The notes under the pieces are model-generated. The model searched no databases and was not told where the DNA came from. It saw only the letters and a program-made list of their open reading frames with translations. Below are positions 1 to 9,399 of a stretch of 64,000 nt of DNA, piece by piece; the first letter of the stretch is position 1; the number at the start of each line of letters is the position of its first letter. The position numbers and the translations under genes were made by a program. Source of the DNA: Eublepharis macularius (taxonomy: Eukaryota; Chordata; Lepidosauria; Squamata; Eublepharidae); assembly GCF_028583425.1 (NCBI RefSeq), contig NC_072800.1:4415001-4479000 (forward strand), read 5' to 3'.

Positions 1-436
1 TTCCTTCGCCTGGCACCTACCTGATCCCGGCCATTCCAGCCCCAATCCCAGTGGGAAAAGGGGCCAAAATGGCCAAAAATGGCAATTGTGGGCCTGAATC
101 AGGGCTGAAATGGCTGGAACCAGGTCGATGCCAAGCAGGGGAGGATTCCCTCTCCCAGCACCAACCCGATCCAGATGGTTTTGGCCCCAATCCAGGCCAA
201 AACGGGCCCAAAATGGCCATTTTTGACCCGGATTGGGACCTAAATGGCCAGGATCGGGTTGGTGCCAGGCAGGGGAGTGTTCCCCCTACTGGCACTGACC
301 TGATCCATGCCGTTTCGGTCCCAATTGAGGCCTAAACGGCCCAAAATTTTTCAAAGTCTGTTGGGCGGGGCCGCCTGACTGTTTGGGGAACTACTGGAAT
401 GGTGTTCTGGTGCGTTCCCGCTCCAAATGAGCCCTG
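1..436. mobile_element. hAT-like non-autonomous element, left end outside window
   Basis: The right part (about 355-436), ending in aaatgagccctg, matches the right part of the complete element at 7969-8388, including the GGGCGGGGCC(A/G)CCTGAC block and TTTGGGGAAC. The interior (about 40-345) is a degenerate minisatellite of GGCCAAAATGGCC-like units, partly self-complementary. The left terminus lies before base 1, so no target-site duplication can be tested. Small open frames on both strands here come from the repeat composition and are not genes. Confidence 0.65.
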
Positions 437-1012
437 TTCTTATCTATGATCAGTTCTGCTGCTGGTTTGTGTTAAGAAAAATGAACCTGTCGACATGCTC
501 CAGCATCAGGCAATGATCCGTAAGACCAGCCTCCGAAAAGACAGGTTCCACAGGCAGAAGTGATCCTGGAATGCACAGGCCATGCCGTGGAAAACACTTG
601 AATGTTTACAGCAATGTATCAAGGGTTAAAAAAAACCCAACCTTTGCTGGATAACCATTGAATTATTTGATGCTTTACAGCTCTGCTTTCTTTACACTCT
701 GGTAGCCCACCTGCTTCTTCTTCCTTGCTGACAAGCAGCTTCTGCTCTTCAGGAAAGTCTTCAGGAGTCCCCCCCTGCCTTTGCAATGACGTTGTTCATG
801 AAGATTATCTGCTGACTTCCCCAGTCACTGGTACAACTCCTCTTCTTCTTCCTCAGTTCCGATAGTTAGGGCTGGCTGCTCTGCAACCTGTCAGCCTGCC
901 AGGGTTGGGGAGACTAATCAGATTGCCTGCATACGTGGGCCATAGAGCATGGGAGACATTGATATGCATGTTCTAGGCCTGCTGGCTCCTGCCTACATTA
1001 CAGCAAGTGTGG
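437..1012. other. unassigned non-coding DNA
   Basis: No coding frame, terminal repeat or RNA-like feature recognised. Mixed composition with short pyrimidine runs. Confidence 0.4.
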
Positions 1013-1240
1013 AGAGCCAGTTTGGTGTAGTGGTTAGGAGCGTGGGACTCTAATCTGGAGAGCCGGGTTTGATTCCTCACTCCTTCATTTGAAGCCAGTT
1101 GGGTGACCTTGGGCTAGTCACGGCTCTCTGGAGCTCTGTCAGCCCCATCCACCACACAGGGTGTTTTGTTGTGGGGATAATAATGACATACTTTGTAAAC
1201 TGCTCTGAGTGGGCATTAAGTTGTCCTGAAGGGAGGGGGT
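1013..1240 (+). mobile_element. MIR-like tRNA-derived SINE
   Basis: The head agagccagtttggtgtagtg resembles a pol III A box and ggtttgattcc a B box. The body holds the CORE-like ccagttgggtgaccttgggc segment. The tail ctctgagtgggcattaagtt is L2-like. The same unit recurs at 12951, 28138, 31893, 41761, 44320 and 61544, so this is a family. It directly abuts the L1 fragment that follows. Confidence 0.85.
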
Positions 1241-1243
1241 GGA

Positions 1244-1795
1244 AAGATGCAAAACTTTATGGATACAGAATCTAGGAAATAACATTGACTCAGCACAATG
1301 GAGCAAAATATGGAAAATGAATGTAAAAATAACTAAATCTGTTGTGTTTAAAGAGAATTTATACAAGATGTTTTACAGGTGGTATCTAACACTGGATAGA
1401 TTGGCTAAAATGTATAAAAATGTATCAAATAAATGTGGGAAATGTGGGAAACATACAGGGACATTTTTTCATATGTGGTTGTCCTGTAAGGAGGTGCATA
1501 AGTACTGGATAATGCCTTGATACAAACTGTGTTACAAATTTCAATTGCTCTCAAACCAGAGAGTTTTTTGTTAAATTGTACGCCGGACGTAAACAAAGAA
1601 CAGATGCATTTTACTATTCATGTAGTAACTGCAGCTAGAATTCTACTTGCGTCCTACTGGAAACAACAAGCAATATCTAAACAGGAGGAACTAATAGAGA
1701 AGGTAATGAAAATTGCAGAAATGGACAAACTAACTTCCATATTGAATGGACAAATCTACAAACTCTTACTTTAATATCATATAGAAACAGAATAA
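1244..1795 (+). pseudogene. L1 ORF2 C-terminal fragment (first copy)
   Basis: Translation gives FKENLYKMFYRWYLT followed by KCGKCGKHTGTFFHMWLSC, which aligns with the C-terminal Cys-rich segment of the intact L1 ORF2 in this window (near residue 1112, CWKCKKHEG...HMWWSC). The frame continues in a shifted frame (1517-1774) with a segment like the intact ORF2 tail (AEMDKLT versus AEMDKMTRKL). It is 5'-truncated, frameshifted and inactive. It was probably inserted independently of the next copy, because the same ORF2 region recurs downstream. Confidence 0.8.
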
Positions 1796-1799
1796 ATTA

Positions 1800-2300
1800 A
1801 AATGTTGAAATGGATCCAGAATTTTGGAGAAGAGATAGCATTTCAAAAGGGAACATTTATGGATGAAAGATAGAAAATTTACTGCAAGTCAAACATTAAT
1901 AGAAAATTGGTATCAGATGTTTTATCAATGGCATATTACCCCAAAAGATATTGAAAAAAATGGATGAAAAATACATAGGGATGTGTTGGGAGTGCAACAA
2001 AACTGATTTTGCCATGAAAGCTGAGACTATGCTGTTGGGAATTTTGCCTGAAAATGTTGAAAGAACATTACATGAACCGTTCAGGTACATGTTGACAGCA
2101 GCCAGAGTAGTAATGGCAAACAACTGGAAAGAGCAAGAATGTCCAACTAGAGAAAACTGGAAAGACAAAGGGGCAGAATATGCTGTAAGGACAAAATTAA
2201 CAAATTACATAAATAGAAGACCGATTAAATAATTTGAAAAGAAACGGGAAATTTACTATTCCTATTATGGATAAAGATGGGAAATAAGTGATGCAGGCTA
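1800..2300 (+). pseudogene. L1 ORF2 C-terminal fragment (second, tandem copy)
   Basis: A second degraded copy of the same L1 region. It reads ENWYQMFYQWHITPKDIEK at about 1900-1960, like KENIYKMIYRWYMTPKKIA of the intact L1, and then the tail TAARVVMANNWKEQECPTRENW at about 2095-2160. Stops and frameshifts break it. Confidence 0.75.
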
Positions 2301-2651
2301 AATTGGTTATGAGTTTTGAATTGCATAAAGTTATAGAAATGATGTTTGTTCTAAATTTTTGATACAGTGTCAATTATAGATATATATGTTACTTAACTGA
2401 TCAGTATAATACAATAATTTTTATGATATAATATCTTATATATAACTAGTTTTAAATGTAAGATAAGTTTATTAGTATACCTTTTTGAAATATTTTAAAC
2501 TGCATTTCTTATTGTTTCTGAACCAATAATCATAAGATATAATTGTCATTATTGTAAAAATATTTCAATATATAACGTTAAATATTTTACAATTTATAAT
2601 AGTTAAAGATAATTGTTTTTACATTTTAAACCAGTTTGATTATATACTTTA
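2300..2651. other. AT-rich stretch between L1 fragment and Helitron terminus
   Basis: Strongly AT-rich, probably L1 3' UTR-like sequence plus target DNA. It ends with tatactttA next to the Helitron CTAG terminus. No gene seen. Confidence 0.4.
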
Positions 2652-3815
2652 CTAGCGTGATGCCCGTGCTTTACTACGGTATTTAACTACTTATAATACT
2701 TATGGGTATGTAATATTTTTTGGTTTTGGTTTTATTGAGTTGGTTTTGTAGTGTAATAGCATAGTACCACAGCTTCACAAAAGTGTTTGAATAAAGCAAA
2801 AGGTGTTGATGCCGAAAACTGATGAAGTGAATTTTGAAATGTAACATTTATTGAAGAGATTTTAAAAGGAAAAGATTGTAGTGCAATAAATAAAGTGAAA
2901 AATACGTACAACCATATTTTTCTACAGAAGGACCTATTTGTAGACTTCATTGGTGGTTTTCCACCACTTTGGAGCCCCCACTTTGAGGAGAAGCTTGTGG
3001 GCTGGGAAGCCAGGAGGGTTGAGCATGTTGAGGAACTCCTCAGGGTAGTGGACTGCATCATCCATTGGCACCACTGAGTCCTCAGATCTGTACTCCATTT
3101 CTGCCCCTTTGAGGGAGTGACGTTTCATTAATGATGGCAGCCTTGTCTTTCTTGGGGGGGGGGTCAGAGTGGTACACTTGCACAGCCCGTCCATGGACTT
3201 CTTCGTGATAGTGATGATATCAGAGTATATCGTGGCTGTTAGGTCTGCTATGGCGGTCACTACTGTGCCCAGGCCTGCAGGGATTGCCACCTTACCCTTG
3301 GACTCAGAACTTGCCCACTGCTGCTCAGTGCATTGCAGGAGAATGATGTGCATATTTCTTTGCCGCATCTCTAATTTGCTTCCTCCTTTTAGTATCAGTA
3401 TATCTTGCACAATGTCTGCCAGGAGGCTTCTTGGAGGCAGTAAGTGGTCATAGCTGCAAGAGGTGTGAGGTGGAATTGGACTCAGGGAGGGGTAGTATAG
3501 TGGGCCTTTCAGCAGGTTCTCATTGAAATGACCCCTAGAAAGGTCATGCACCATCTCCCCATGAACATAAAACTCAGCTGCCATACTGACTTGTATACAA
3601 AATCTCTTTTCAGGAGTCTTCCACCGTCTTTCTTCAACTGTCAGCAGTTTCCTTGACCTAATTTTTACTTCAGAACACAGTTCCACAGCTGATCCATCAG
3701 CCTGCCAGCCACACAGGAAAGCCAGGCCCCACAGGGAGATTGGCAACCCTAGGGGGGAGTTGTATTTTTACCTCAGGACACATTCAATGACTGGGAGTCA
3801 TTGAATGTGTCCTGA
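2652..3815 (-). mobile_element. Helitron relic, minus strand, with intact 3' end
   Basis: On the minus strand the 3' end reads hairpin CCGT-8 nt-ACGG, then GCATCACG, then CTAG, followed by T outside the element. That is the Helitron 3' signature (subterminal hairpin, CTRR, insertion before T). A helicase-type reading frame runs toward this end. The 5' end is unclear: sequence about 3760-3810 is a near-perfect palindrome (gacacattcaatgact and its complement), after which a (TA)n run begins. Autonomous Helitrons encode a Rep-helicase used in rolling-circle transposition; only a remnant is left here. Confidence 0.75.
2934..3746 (-). pseudogene. Helitron Pif1-type helicase remnant
   Basis: The minus-strand frame of about 270 codons ends in a segment recognisable as the C-terminal part of Helitron Pif1-like helicases: DDAVHYPEEFLN, then GFPAHKLLLKVGAP, where the family continues with a conserved MLLRNL block. 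Here that block is lost (KWWKTTNEVYK) and the frame stops. The first 250 codons contain no Walker A or DE box, and part of them recurs at 5105-5400 (+) and 5624-5911 (-), so they are probably non-helicase or rearranged Helitron sequence. The frame is open but missing the catalytic core. I treat it as a pseudogene, not a host gene. Confidence 0.65.
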
Positions 3816-3837
3816 GTATATATATATATATATATAC

Positions 3838-4500
3838 TAAAACTTGCTAAAACATCTCAAAATACAGATGATGGTACAGTGCAATGACCAACACAAATAG
3901 ACCAAGGTACAGTAAAAACTGACCAGACGCGTTTCAGCCCTAAGGCCTTCCCCAGTGGTCAATTGTAAACAATTTATGATCAAACACACCCACACATATG
4001 GAAACCAATCATGCAATGCTCCCGGTGTTTTATCTAGAGTTCTAGTATTGTAGGATAAACTACAAATATTGCAGTAGATCCAGGACTGCATTCACACACT
4101 GCTCTTCGTTTATTGTTGCACTCTGAGGCTTGGTTTCCAGTGTATAGGAGTGTGTTACATCAATCTGCAGTAAAGATAAAATGGCACTTTAACCTAAGAA
4201 AGTTCAGCTATATGAAAAGGTAGAAGGGTGATGCAATGTCTCCCATGTGATAAGAAGATATGCTCTCAAAGGAGGGGGAGGGGAGGGGGGAAAGGAGAGA
4301 GACAAGGAAGGGAACACTGGAATGGCAAAGACACAGCACATATTCAGTTGGGGCAATAGTCCAAATCAAATCAAATCCATCTCAGACACAGCAAGTCCAG
4401 TCCACCTCTTCATTAAGTCCCCAAGGCATCAATGTGTGGAGGTGGTGAATCCAAAACACTTCTCTTTTCTGCAGGAGTTTGTGAGAGCCTGAAGATGTGT
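3838..4500 (-). mobile_element. Penelope-like element 3' part, minus strand
   Basis: Minus-strand translation near 4382-4492 gives LLQKREVFWIHHLHTLMPWGLN, the conserved C-terminal tail of the GIY-YIG endonuclease domain of Penelope-like retroelements. The element at about 9750-10900 has the matching LFQKDAFWMSHLHTLEPNGLN. Downstream on the minus strand, at 3925-3960, CTGGGGA-AGGCCTTAGGGCT-GAAAC is a degenerate hammerhead-ribozyme core, as found in Penelope terminal repeats. There is no intact reverse transcriptase. Confidence 0.75.
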
Positions 4501-4649
4501 TCTGTATAACTTCCACAGCCCAAAACTGCAGCTGTTTCTCCGTATGGCCGGCAGTGAGATAGGCTTTTTGACCATCTTTGATAAAGAACTGAGACGGGAC
4601 CTGTAACGAACCGGTCAACCCATTAGATGGTTTCCTTTCCATCCTGCAC

Positions 4650-5040
4650 ACCTTGACCTACAATTGGTATTGATGGACTTTATGTACCTTATATCAAGAA
4701 TTGTTTACAAAAAGCAATATTGAATGTTGTTAAATGGCTATTCATCCATTGTATTGAATGCACTAGCACTTTGTGTATAGGTCTGAAGGTGGGAAGATCG
4801 CGTGTACTGGTATGTTGATGGTAAATTGTGCACAGATGAAATAAGAACAAGTTAATTATTTTGTAATTATCTTGTTAATTTTAAGAAATTTGTAATTGTA
4901 GTAGTACTTTATATCGTTAGAACATCATGACATTTTGATTTTAAGAAATTTGCCCCCTAAGGGGATAAAAGGGAGTAAAATGAGTTTTCCCATAGGGATA
5001 CAGATCCCCCCCCTCACCAACTGCCACTCTTCCCTGAGGT
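4650..5040. other. unassigned, AT-rich non-coding
   Basis: No coding frame or repeat terminus recognised. Confidence 0.35.
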
Positions 5041-5044
5041 AATT

Positions 5045-6035
5045 TGCATACGTGGCCTTGATTGGTCATCTCTTCAACATTCTAAAGAGTATATGCTTGC
5101 TATTGGGAGCCACTGAATGTGTCCTGAAGGAAAAATACACCTCCCCTCACGGGTTGCCAATCTCCCTGCGGGGCCTGGCTTTCCTGTGTGGCTGGCAGGC
5201 TGATGGGTCAGCTGTGGAACTCTGTGTTCTGAGGAAAAAAATCAGGCAAAGGAAATTGCAGACAGTTGAAGAAAGACAGTACAAGACTCCTGAATAGGGA
5301 TTTTATATAAAAGTCAGTATGGCAACTGAGGTTTTTAAATGTTCATGGGGAGATGGTACACAACCTTTCTAGGGGCCATTTCAATGTGAACCTCTCACAG
5401 GAGAGTTATGCTCAGTGCCTCGAAACACCCCTTGTGCGCCATGGTGCTCTCATCCCAAACAATAAGCTTACAGTTCCACAGCACTTGGGCCATGTTGCTT
5501 TGTTTTGAGATGCTGAACAGGGGTATTTCTGCATGGATGAGGTTAAGAGGTAGCTTGAAGGTAGTGAAGAATCATCTGCCATGCCTGAGTGAGTCTTGAC
5601 CTTCCATGGAAGTGAGCACCTCTCTACTTGTCTTCCAGGATTGGTTTTCTCATAGACAGACGCTGCTGCTCTGTGCCCTTTGGAGTGATCTTACTGGTAC
5701 TTGGCCACTGCTGTTTGGTGCACCACAGGAGCAGGACGTGCATATTTCCTTGCCACATCTCTAAGTTGTTTACTCTTTTTAGCGTCAGTGTATCTTGCAT
5801 GTCATCTGCCGGAAGTCTTCTTGGTGGCAGTAAGAGGTGATGGCTGCAAGAGGTGTGAGGTGGAGTTGGACTGAGGGAGGGATGGTGTGGTGAGCACTTT
5901 GGCAGGTTCATGTGAGAGGTTCACATTGAAATGGCCCCAAGGTATTTTTACCTCAGGACACATTCAGTGACTCCCAATAGCAAGTATATACTCTTTAGAA
6001 TGTTGGAGAGATGACCAATCAAGGCCACATATGCT
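5045..6035. mobile_element. Head-to-head Helitron fragments forming a long inverted repeat
   Basis: The left arm (about 5048-5135, +) and right arm (about 5942-6031) are reverse complements over roughly 90 bp (ggccttgattggtcatctct and complement). The left arm continues on the + strand into the same sequence as the 5' part of the minus-strand relic at 2934-3746 (LPISLRGLAFLCGWQADGS). The right part, on the minus strand, repeats the internal segment (PPHTSCSHHLLLPPR). The structure looks like two oppositely oriented Helitron pieces joined near 5400. Confidence 0.6.
5405..5575 (-). pseudogene. Helitron helicase Walker B fragment
   Basis: The minus strand reads LKLPLNLIHAEIPLFSIS, then QVLWNCKLIVWDESTMAHK. 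KLIVWDE..MAHK is the DE-box (Walker B) region of Pif1-type helicases in Helitron Rep-helicase proteins, and LKLPLNL is the conserved block just before it. Walker A is not present upstream on that strand. The fragment is isolated and not functional. Confidence 0.75.
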
Positions 6036-6039
6036 CTTT

Positions 6040-6655
6040 CCTATTCCATGCAAAAACCATTTTCTACCATATTTAGTGTGCTTTTCATTGCATCATTCCA
6101 AGGAAGTGGGGAATAGTGATAGAAGATAATTCAACTCCCTGAGAATCACAGTTTTCATTTGAAAACAGAACAAAAGTGTGTTTCTAGCCCTTATGCTCAC
6201 GTAAGATACGCTCAGCAATCCCTTAGCATAAGCAATGCTTGCTGCAGTCTGGGGAGTTTTGAATAAAATGCCAGTGGGTGGAAATCCTGCATAGCTCCTT
6301 GTCCCTCTCTATGACTAATGAAACCAGAGTAAGAGAAAGCGCGATAATGTGCTCAAATTACACAGTTTAGGCAGGATGTGGGATCCAGCTTTTCTTGATG
6401 CAGAATCAGGTTGTCTTTCACATATTTTATTTATTTATTTTAGCATGGAATACTCACAGCTCTATAGTTCGGTAATCTCTGCTCCAGGATGGTGGTAGAA
6501 AAGGAGAAGAAAGAGGAAAGGAGTTTTCCTTTATTCCTTTACAGTGTTTATCACAATCCTTAGCACTAACCAGTAACTAAAGTAAGCCAACGCACCAACC
6601 TCACTGAATTGTGTAGAATTCTGCCCTCTAACATATACATTGGATTTTACATATG
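6040..6655. other. unassigned non-coding DNA
   Basis: No recognised gene. A short TTTA run lies near 6426-6440. Confidence 0.35.
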
Positions 6656-6785
6656 CTATGCATCTGATGAAGAGAACTTGATTCTCAAAAGCTTATGCTG
6701 CAATAAAATTGGTTAGTCTTAAAGGTGCTACTGGACTCTTTTTGATTTTGCTACTACAGACTAACACAGCTAACTCCTCTGGATC
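6655..6785 (+). mobile_element. Penelope-like element 3' terminal fragment
   Basis: CTGATGA at 6664-6670, a GAGA/TCTC stem and AAAAGC at 6687-6692 resemble a hammerhead core with GAAA degraded to CAAAA. It is followed by the characteristic tail ttagtcttaaaggtgctact and acagactaacacagctaact. Related tails occur at 45348-45460, 15840-15965 and about 8608-8680 (-). The family name rests on my memory of Penelope terminal repeats. Confidence 0.65.
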
Positions 6786-6789
6786 TACA

Positions 6790-7245
6790 TATGCTAAGTA
6801 TCCTGTCTACTGCAGTGGGGATGCAGGTCAGTGTTACTGCAGTGGTTTTAACTAGGGCATAGATAACTACCCAAGTGAAGAATTTAAATTCCTTTCAATG
6901 CACCGTGCATTTTAATCATCTGTATCGGTTGTCTCTGTTACTCTAGGACTGTGACTGTTGAAAGAATCAATTCTTACCCTGGCAGAGGGTCAGCCCCTGC
7001 ACTTCGCTTTGCAGCAGGGACCGTGATGGGTAGTGATGGGCTTACCTACCTCTAATGTTAAAGACAGAAGTAAAAGAGCAAGGAGAAGATCCAGAGGAGA
7101 AGCCACTGGCCAGTGGGTGTGGCTCATTGAGTTTTTGTCTGGCCAGGGGTGGAGTTTATAGGTTTTGACACGTCACTATGTGGACTATGAAAGGTTAAGC
7201 TGTATAGGCTCAGAACACCAGGTTTCTTCAACGATACACCTCATA
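6790..7245. other. unassigned non-coding DNA
   Basis: No gene or repeat recognised. Confidence 0.35.
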
Positions 7246-7246
7246 C

Positions 7247-7450
7247 AGAAGAATCATAGACTCATAGTGTTGGAGGGACCTCTAGGGTCATCTAGTCCAA
7301 CCCCCTGCACAATGCAGGAAATTCACAAATACCCCCATCACACATACACACCCAGTGATCCTTACTTCATGTCCAGAAGATGGCAAAACATTGTCAGGAT
7401 CCCTAGCCAAACTGGCCTGGGGAAAATTGCTACCTGACTTCAAGGTGACA
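7247..7450 (-). mobile_element. CR1 LINE 3' end, minus strand
   Basis: Reverse complement of the CR1 3' UTR: on the minus strand it reads through ccaaactgg/ttgccatcttctgg-like text, then ggttggactagatgacccta, and ends with the CR1 terminal ATTCTATGA-like repeat (gaatcatagactcatag on the + strand). It is 5'-truncated with no coding sequence, and resembles the copies at 24110-24297 and 32995-33195. Confidence 0.85.
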
Positions 7451-7529
7451 ATTAAGAAAGGGCCACGAGAACTAGGTACCGATGTAACCCTTCCTGTCCT
7501 CCCTTTCATGATCTGCCCAGGTCCACAGA

Positions 7530-7960
7530 ATTAGCATTGCTGTCAAATGGCCATCTTAAGATATCAAAAACACATATGAAATACCTGGCAACATGGGGAG
7601 AAGGATTGTAACCAAATCAATACATATTTTTACCTTATTGCATTGTTTATTGAACATCCCATTCTTGTTGATTTAAAATGTCCTGTGCTGCGTGATTCAC
7701 CTAGAGTTTCAATATGAAAGCTGGTCTATAAATGACTGACCTAAATAAATAAATATTCATTAGCTTGGCGTCATTCATTAATATGCATTTGATTTCCTTT
7801 TGGGCCAACATTTACAAAAAGCCACAGTAAGTACATTTCCTTTGTCCATTGACTTCTAAGAAGGCTATAAAGGGAACTATGCCCAAGTACCAAAGTGTGC
7901 ATTTGATTTAATTCTAAATATATCATGAACGTTTGCTGATGGAAGTGAGGCTACAAAATA
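7530..7960. other. unassigned non-coding DNA
   Basis: No gene seen; AT-rich with short AAAT runs. Confidence 0.35.
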
Positions 7961-8396
7961 TATATGACCAGGGGTCATTTTGTAGAAAAAGAGCTGGAGG
8001 AACTCATTAGCATAACTTATTAGCATAACTCATTAGCATATGCCACACCCCTTGCCATCACTGGAAGTGTGTCATTAGCATGACTGATCTGCATATGCCA
8101 CACCCCCTGACATAACCTATCCTGGCCGTTTTGAACCTGGCCATTCAGGGCCGAAATTGGACCCAAATGGCAAAAAAGGGCTGAAAATGGCCGAAAAGGG
8201 GCCCAAAATGGTCAGGACCGGGCTGTGGCTGAGCAGGAGAGTGATCTAAGACCCGTCAGAGGCCCGATCCAGGCTGAAACGGGCCCAAAATGGCCGAGAG
8301 TCAGGTGGGCGGGGCCACCTGACATGTGACCTCTTTGGGGAACAGCCGCAACTGCATTCCTGTACGCTCCCCCTCAAAATGAGCCCTGTATATGAC
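7961..8396. mobile_element. Complete hAT-type non-autonomous element with 8-bp TSD
   Basis: The element spans 7969-8388 (420 bp). The left end caggggtcattttg and the reverse complement of the right end, cagggctcattttg, are terminal inverted repeats differing at one base. The duplication tatatgac flanks it exactly (7961-7968 and 8389-8396), 8 bp as expected for hAT. Inside, tattagcataact repeats (about 8005-8040) are followed by a GGCC/AAAATGG minisatellite. There is no transposase, so it must have been mobilised in trans. Confidence 0.9.
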
Positions 8397-8399
8397 TAT

Positions 8400-9060
8400 T
8401 AGATGAGATCCGAGGCTGAGGATGTGAATCTGTTAGGGCAGCTCTGGTGGATGCCCAATCAGCTTGGAAATCGGGGCAGTCAGCAAATCTCATGAAGCAC
8501 ATGAGTGAGGCTTTCTTAGATCCGCTGCCGCTGCTAGGACTCCTCTTTTAATGCGTTATAATCAAAAGCTTCTGTTCAGACATCCACGTTCATCATACCC
8601 TGAAGGTGGATTCGGGTAGGTAGTCCTGTTGGTCTGCAGTAGAACAGCAGGCTCAGAGTCCAGAGACCACCAAGACCATTATGTAGATGAATGGAGATGA
8701 GCAACAATAGATCCGTATCATCACAGTTTCCCACTTCTTGTCCCTCACATTGGAAACACCATTCCTTCCAGTGGAGCCAGCTCACACAGCCGGTCCTCCC
8801 TAACCAAGCCAAAGCAAAATGCCTCCCACCCTAGAATCCATCCCATTAGAACTACGCTCTGCTCATGAACTGGAGGCTGGCTGCCAACTTGTAGCTGGCA
8901 GAAAGGAAGGGGCAGGGATGAGTGATGAAGCGCCAAGCAAAGGCAGCAGGACAAGAGGCACCCCAGGGAAAGCCTAGACTCAGCAGATCAAAGGAAAAAT
9001 CCACACCTGCGGGCATATGGTAAGGTAACTCTCAATAACTGCAGAAGACAATGCATCCAG
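8400..9060. other. non-coding, with Penelope-tail fragment at 8608-8680 (-)
   Basis: On the minus strand the stretch near 8608-8680 (+ strand gggtaggtagtcctgttggtctgcagtagaacagcag, split here for description) resembles the tail of the Penelope repeat seen near 45420-45455. The rest is unrecognised. Confidence 0.4.
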
Positions 9061-9399
9061 GTAATCAAGCTTTTAATTTTTTAAAAATAAGTGCTGTTAA
9101 TTATTAAAGTATCTAGTGCATACAATGAATACTTATGCAATAAATAGTTATAATTATCTTAAAACATATACAAAAGTCCTATCCAATTTCATCAGTATAA
9201 ATCTGTACATTCATAATGGCATTTAGAAATATATATGATAATAATCTTCTTTGTTCAATAGTCCACGGTCGTGCAGAACCGTGATGAATGGTAGCAGGTA
9301 AGTCCTGTATTATAATTAATCGATGTCTGTTTCTTTTCTTACTGGTATGCCATAGATGAACTCTCATTCAGCCATCCATAGAACAATGGTAAACAGACT

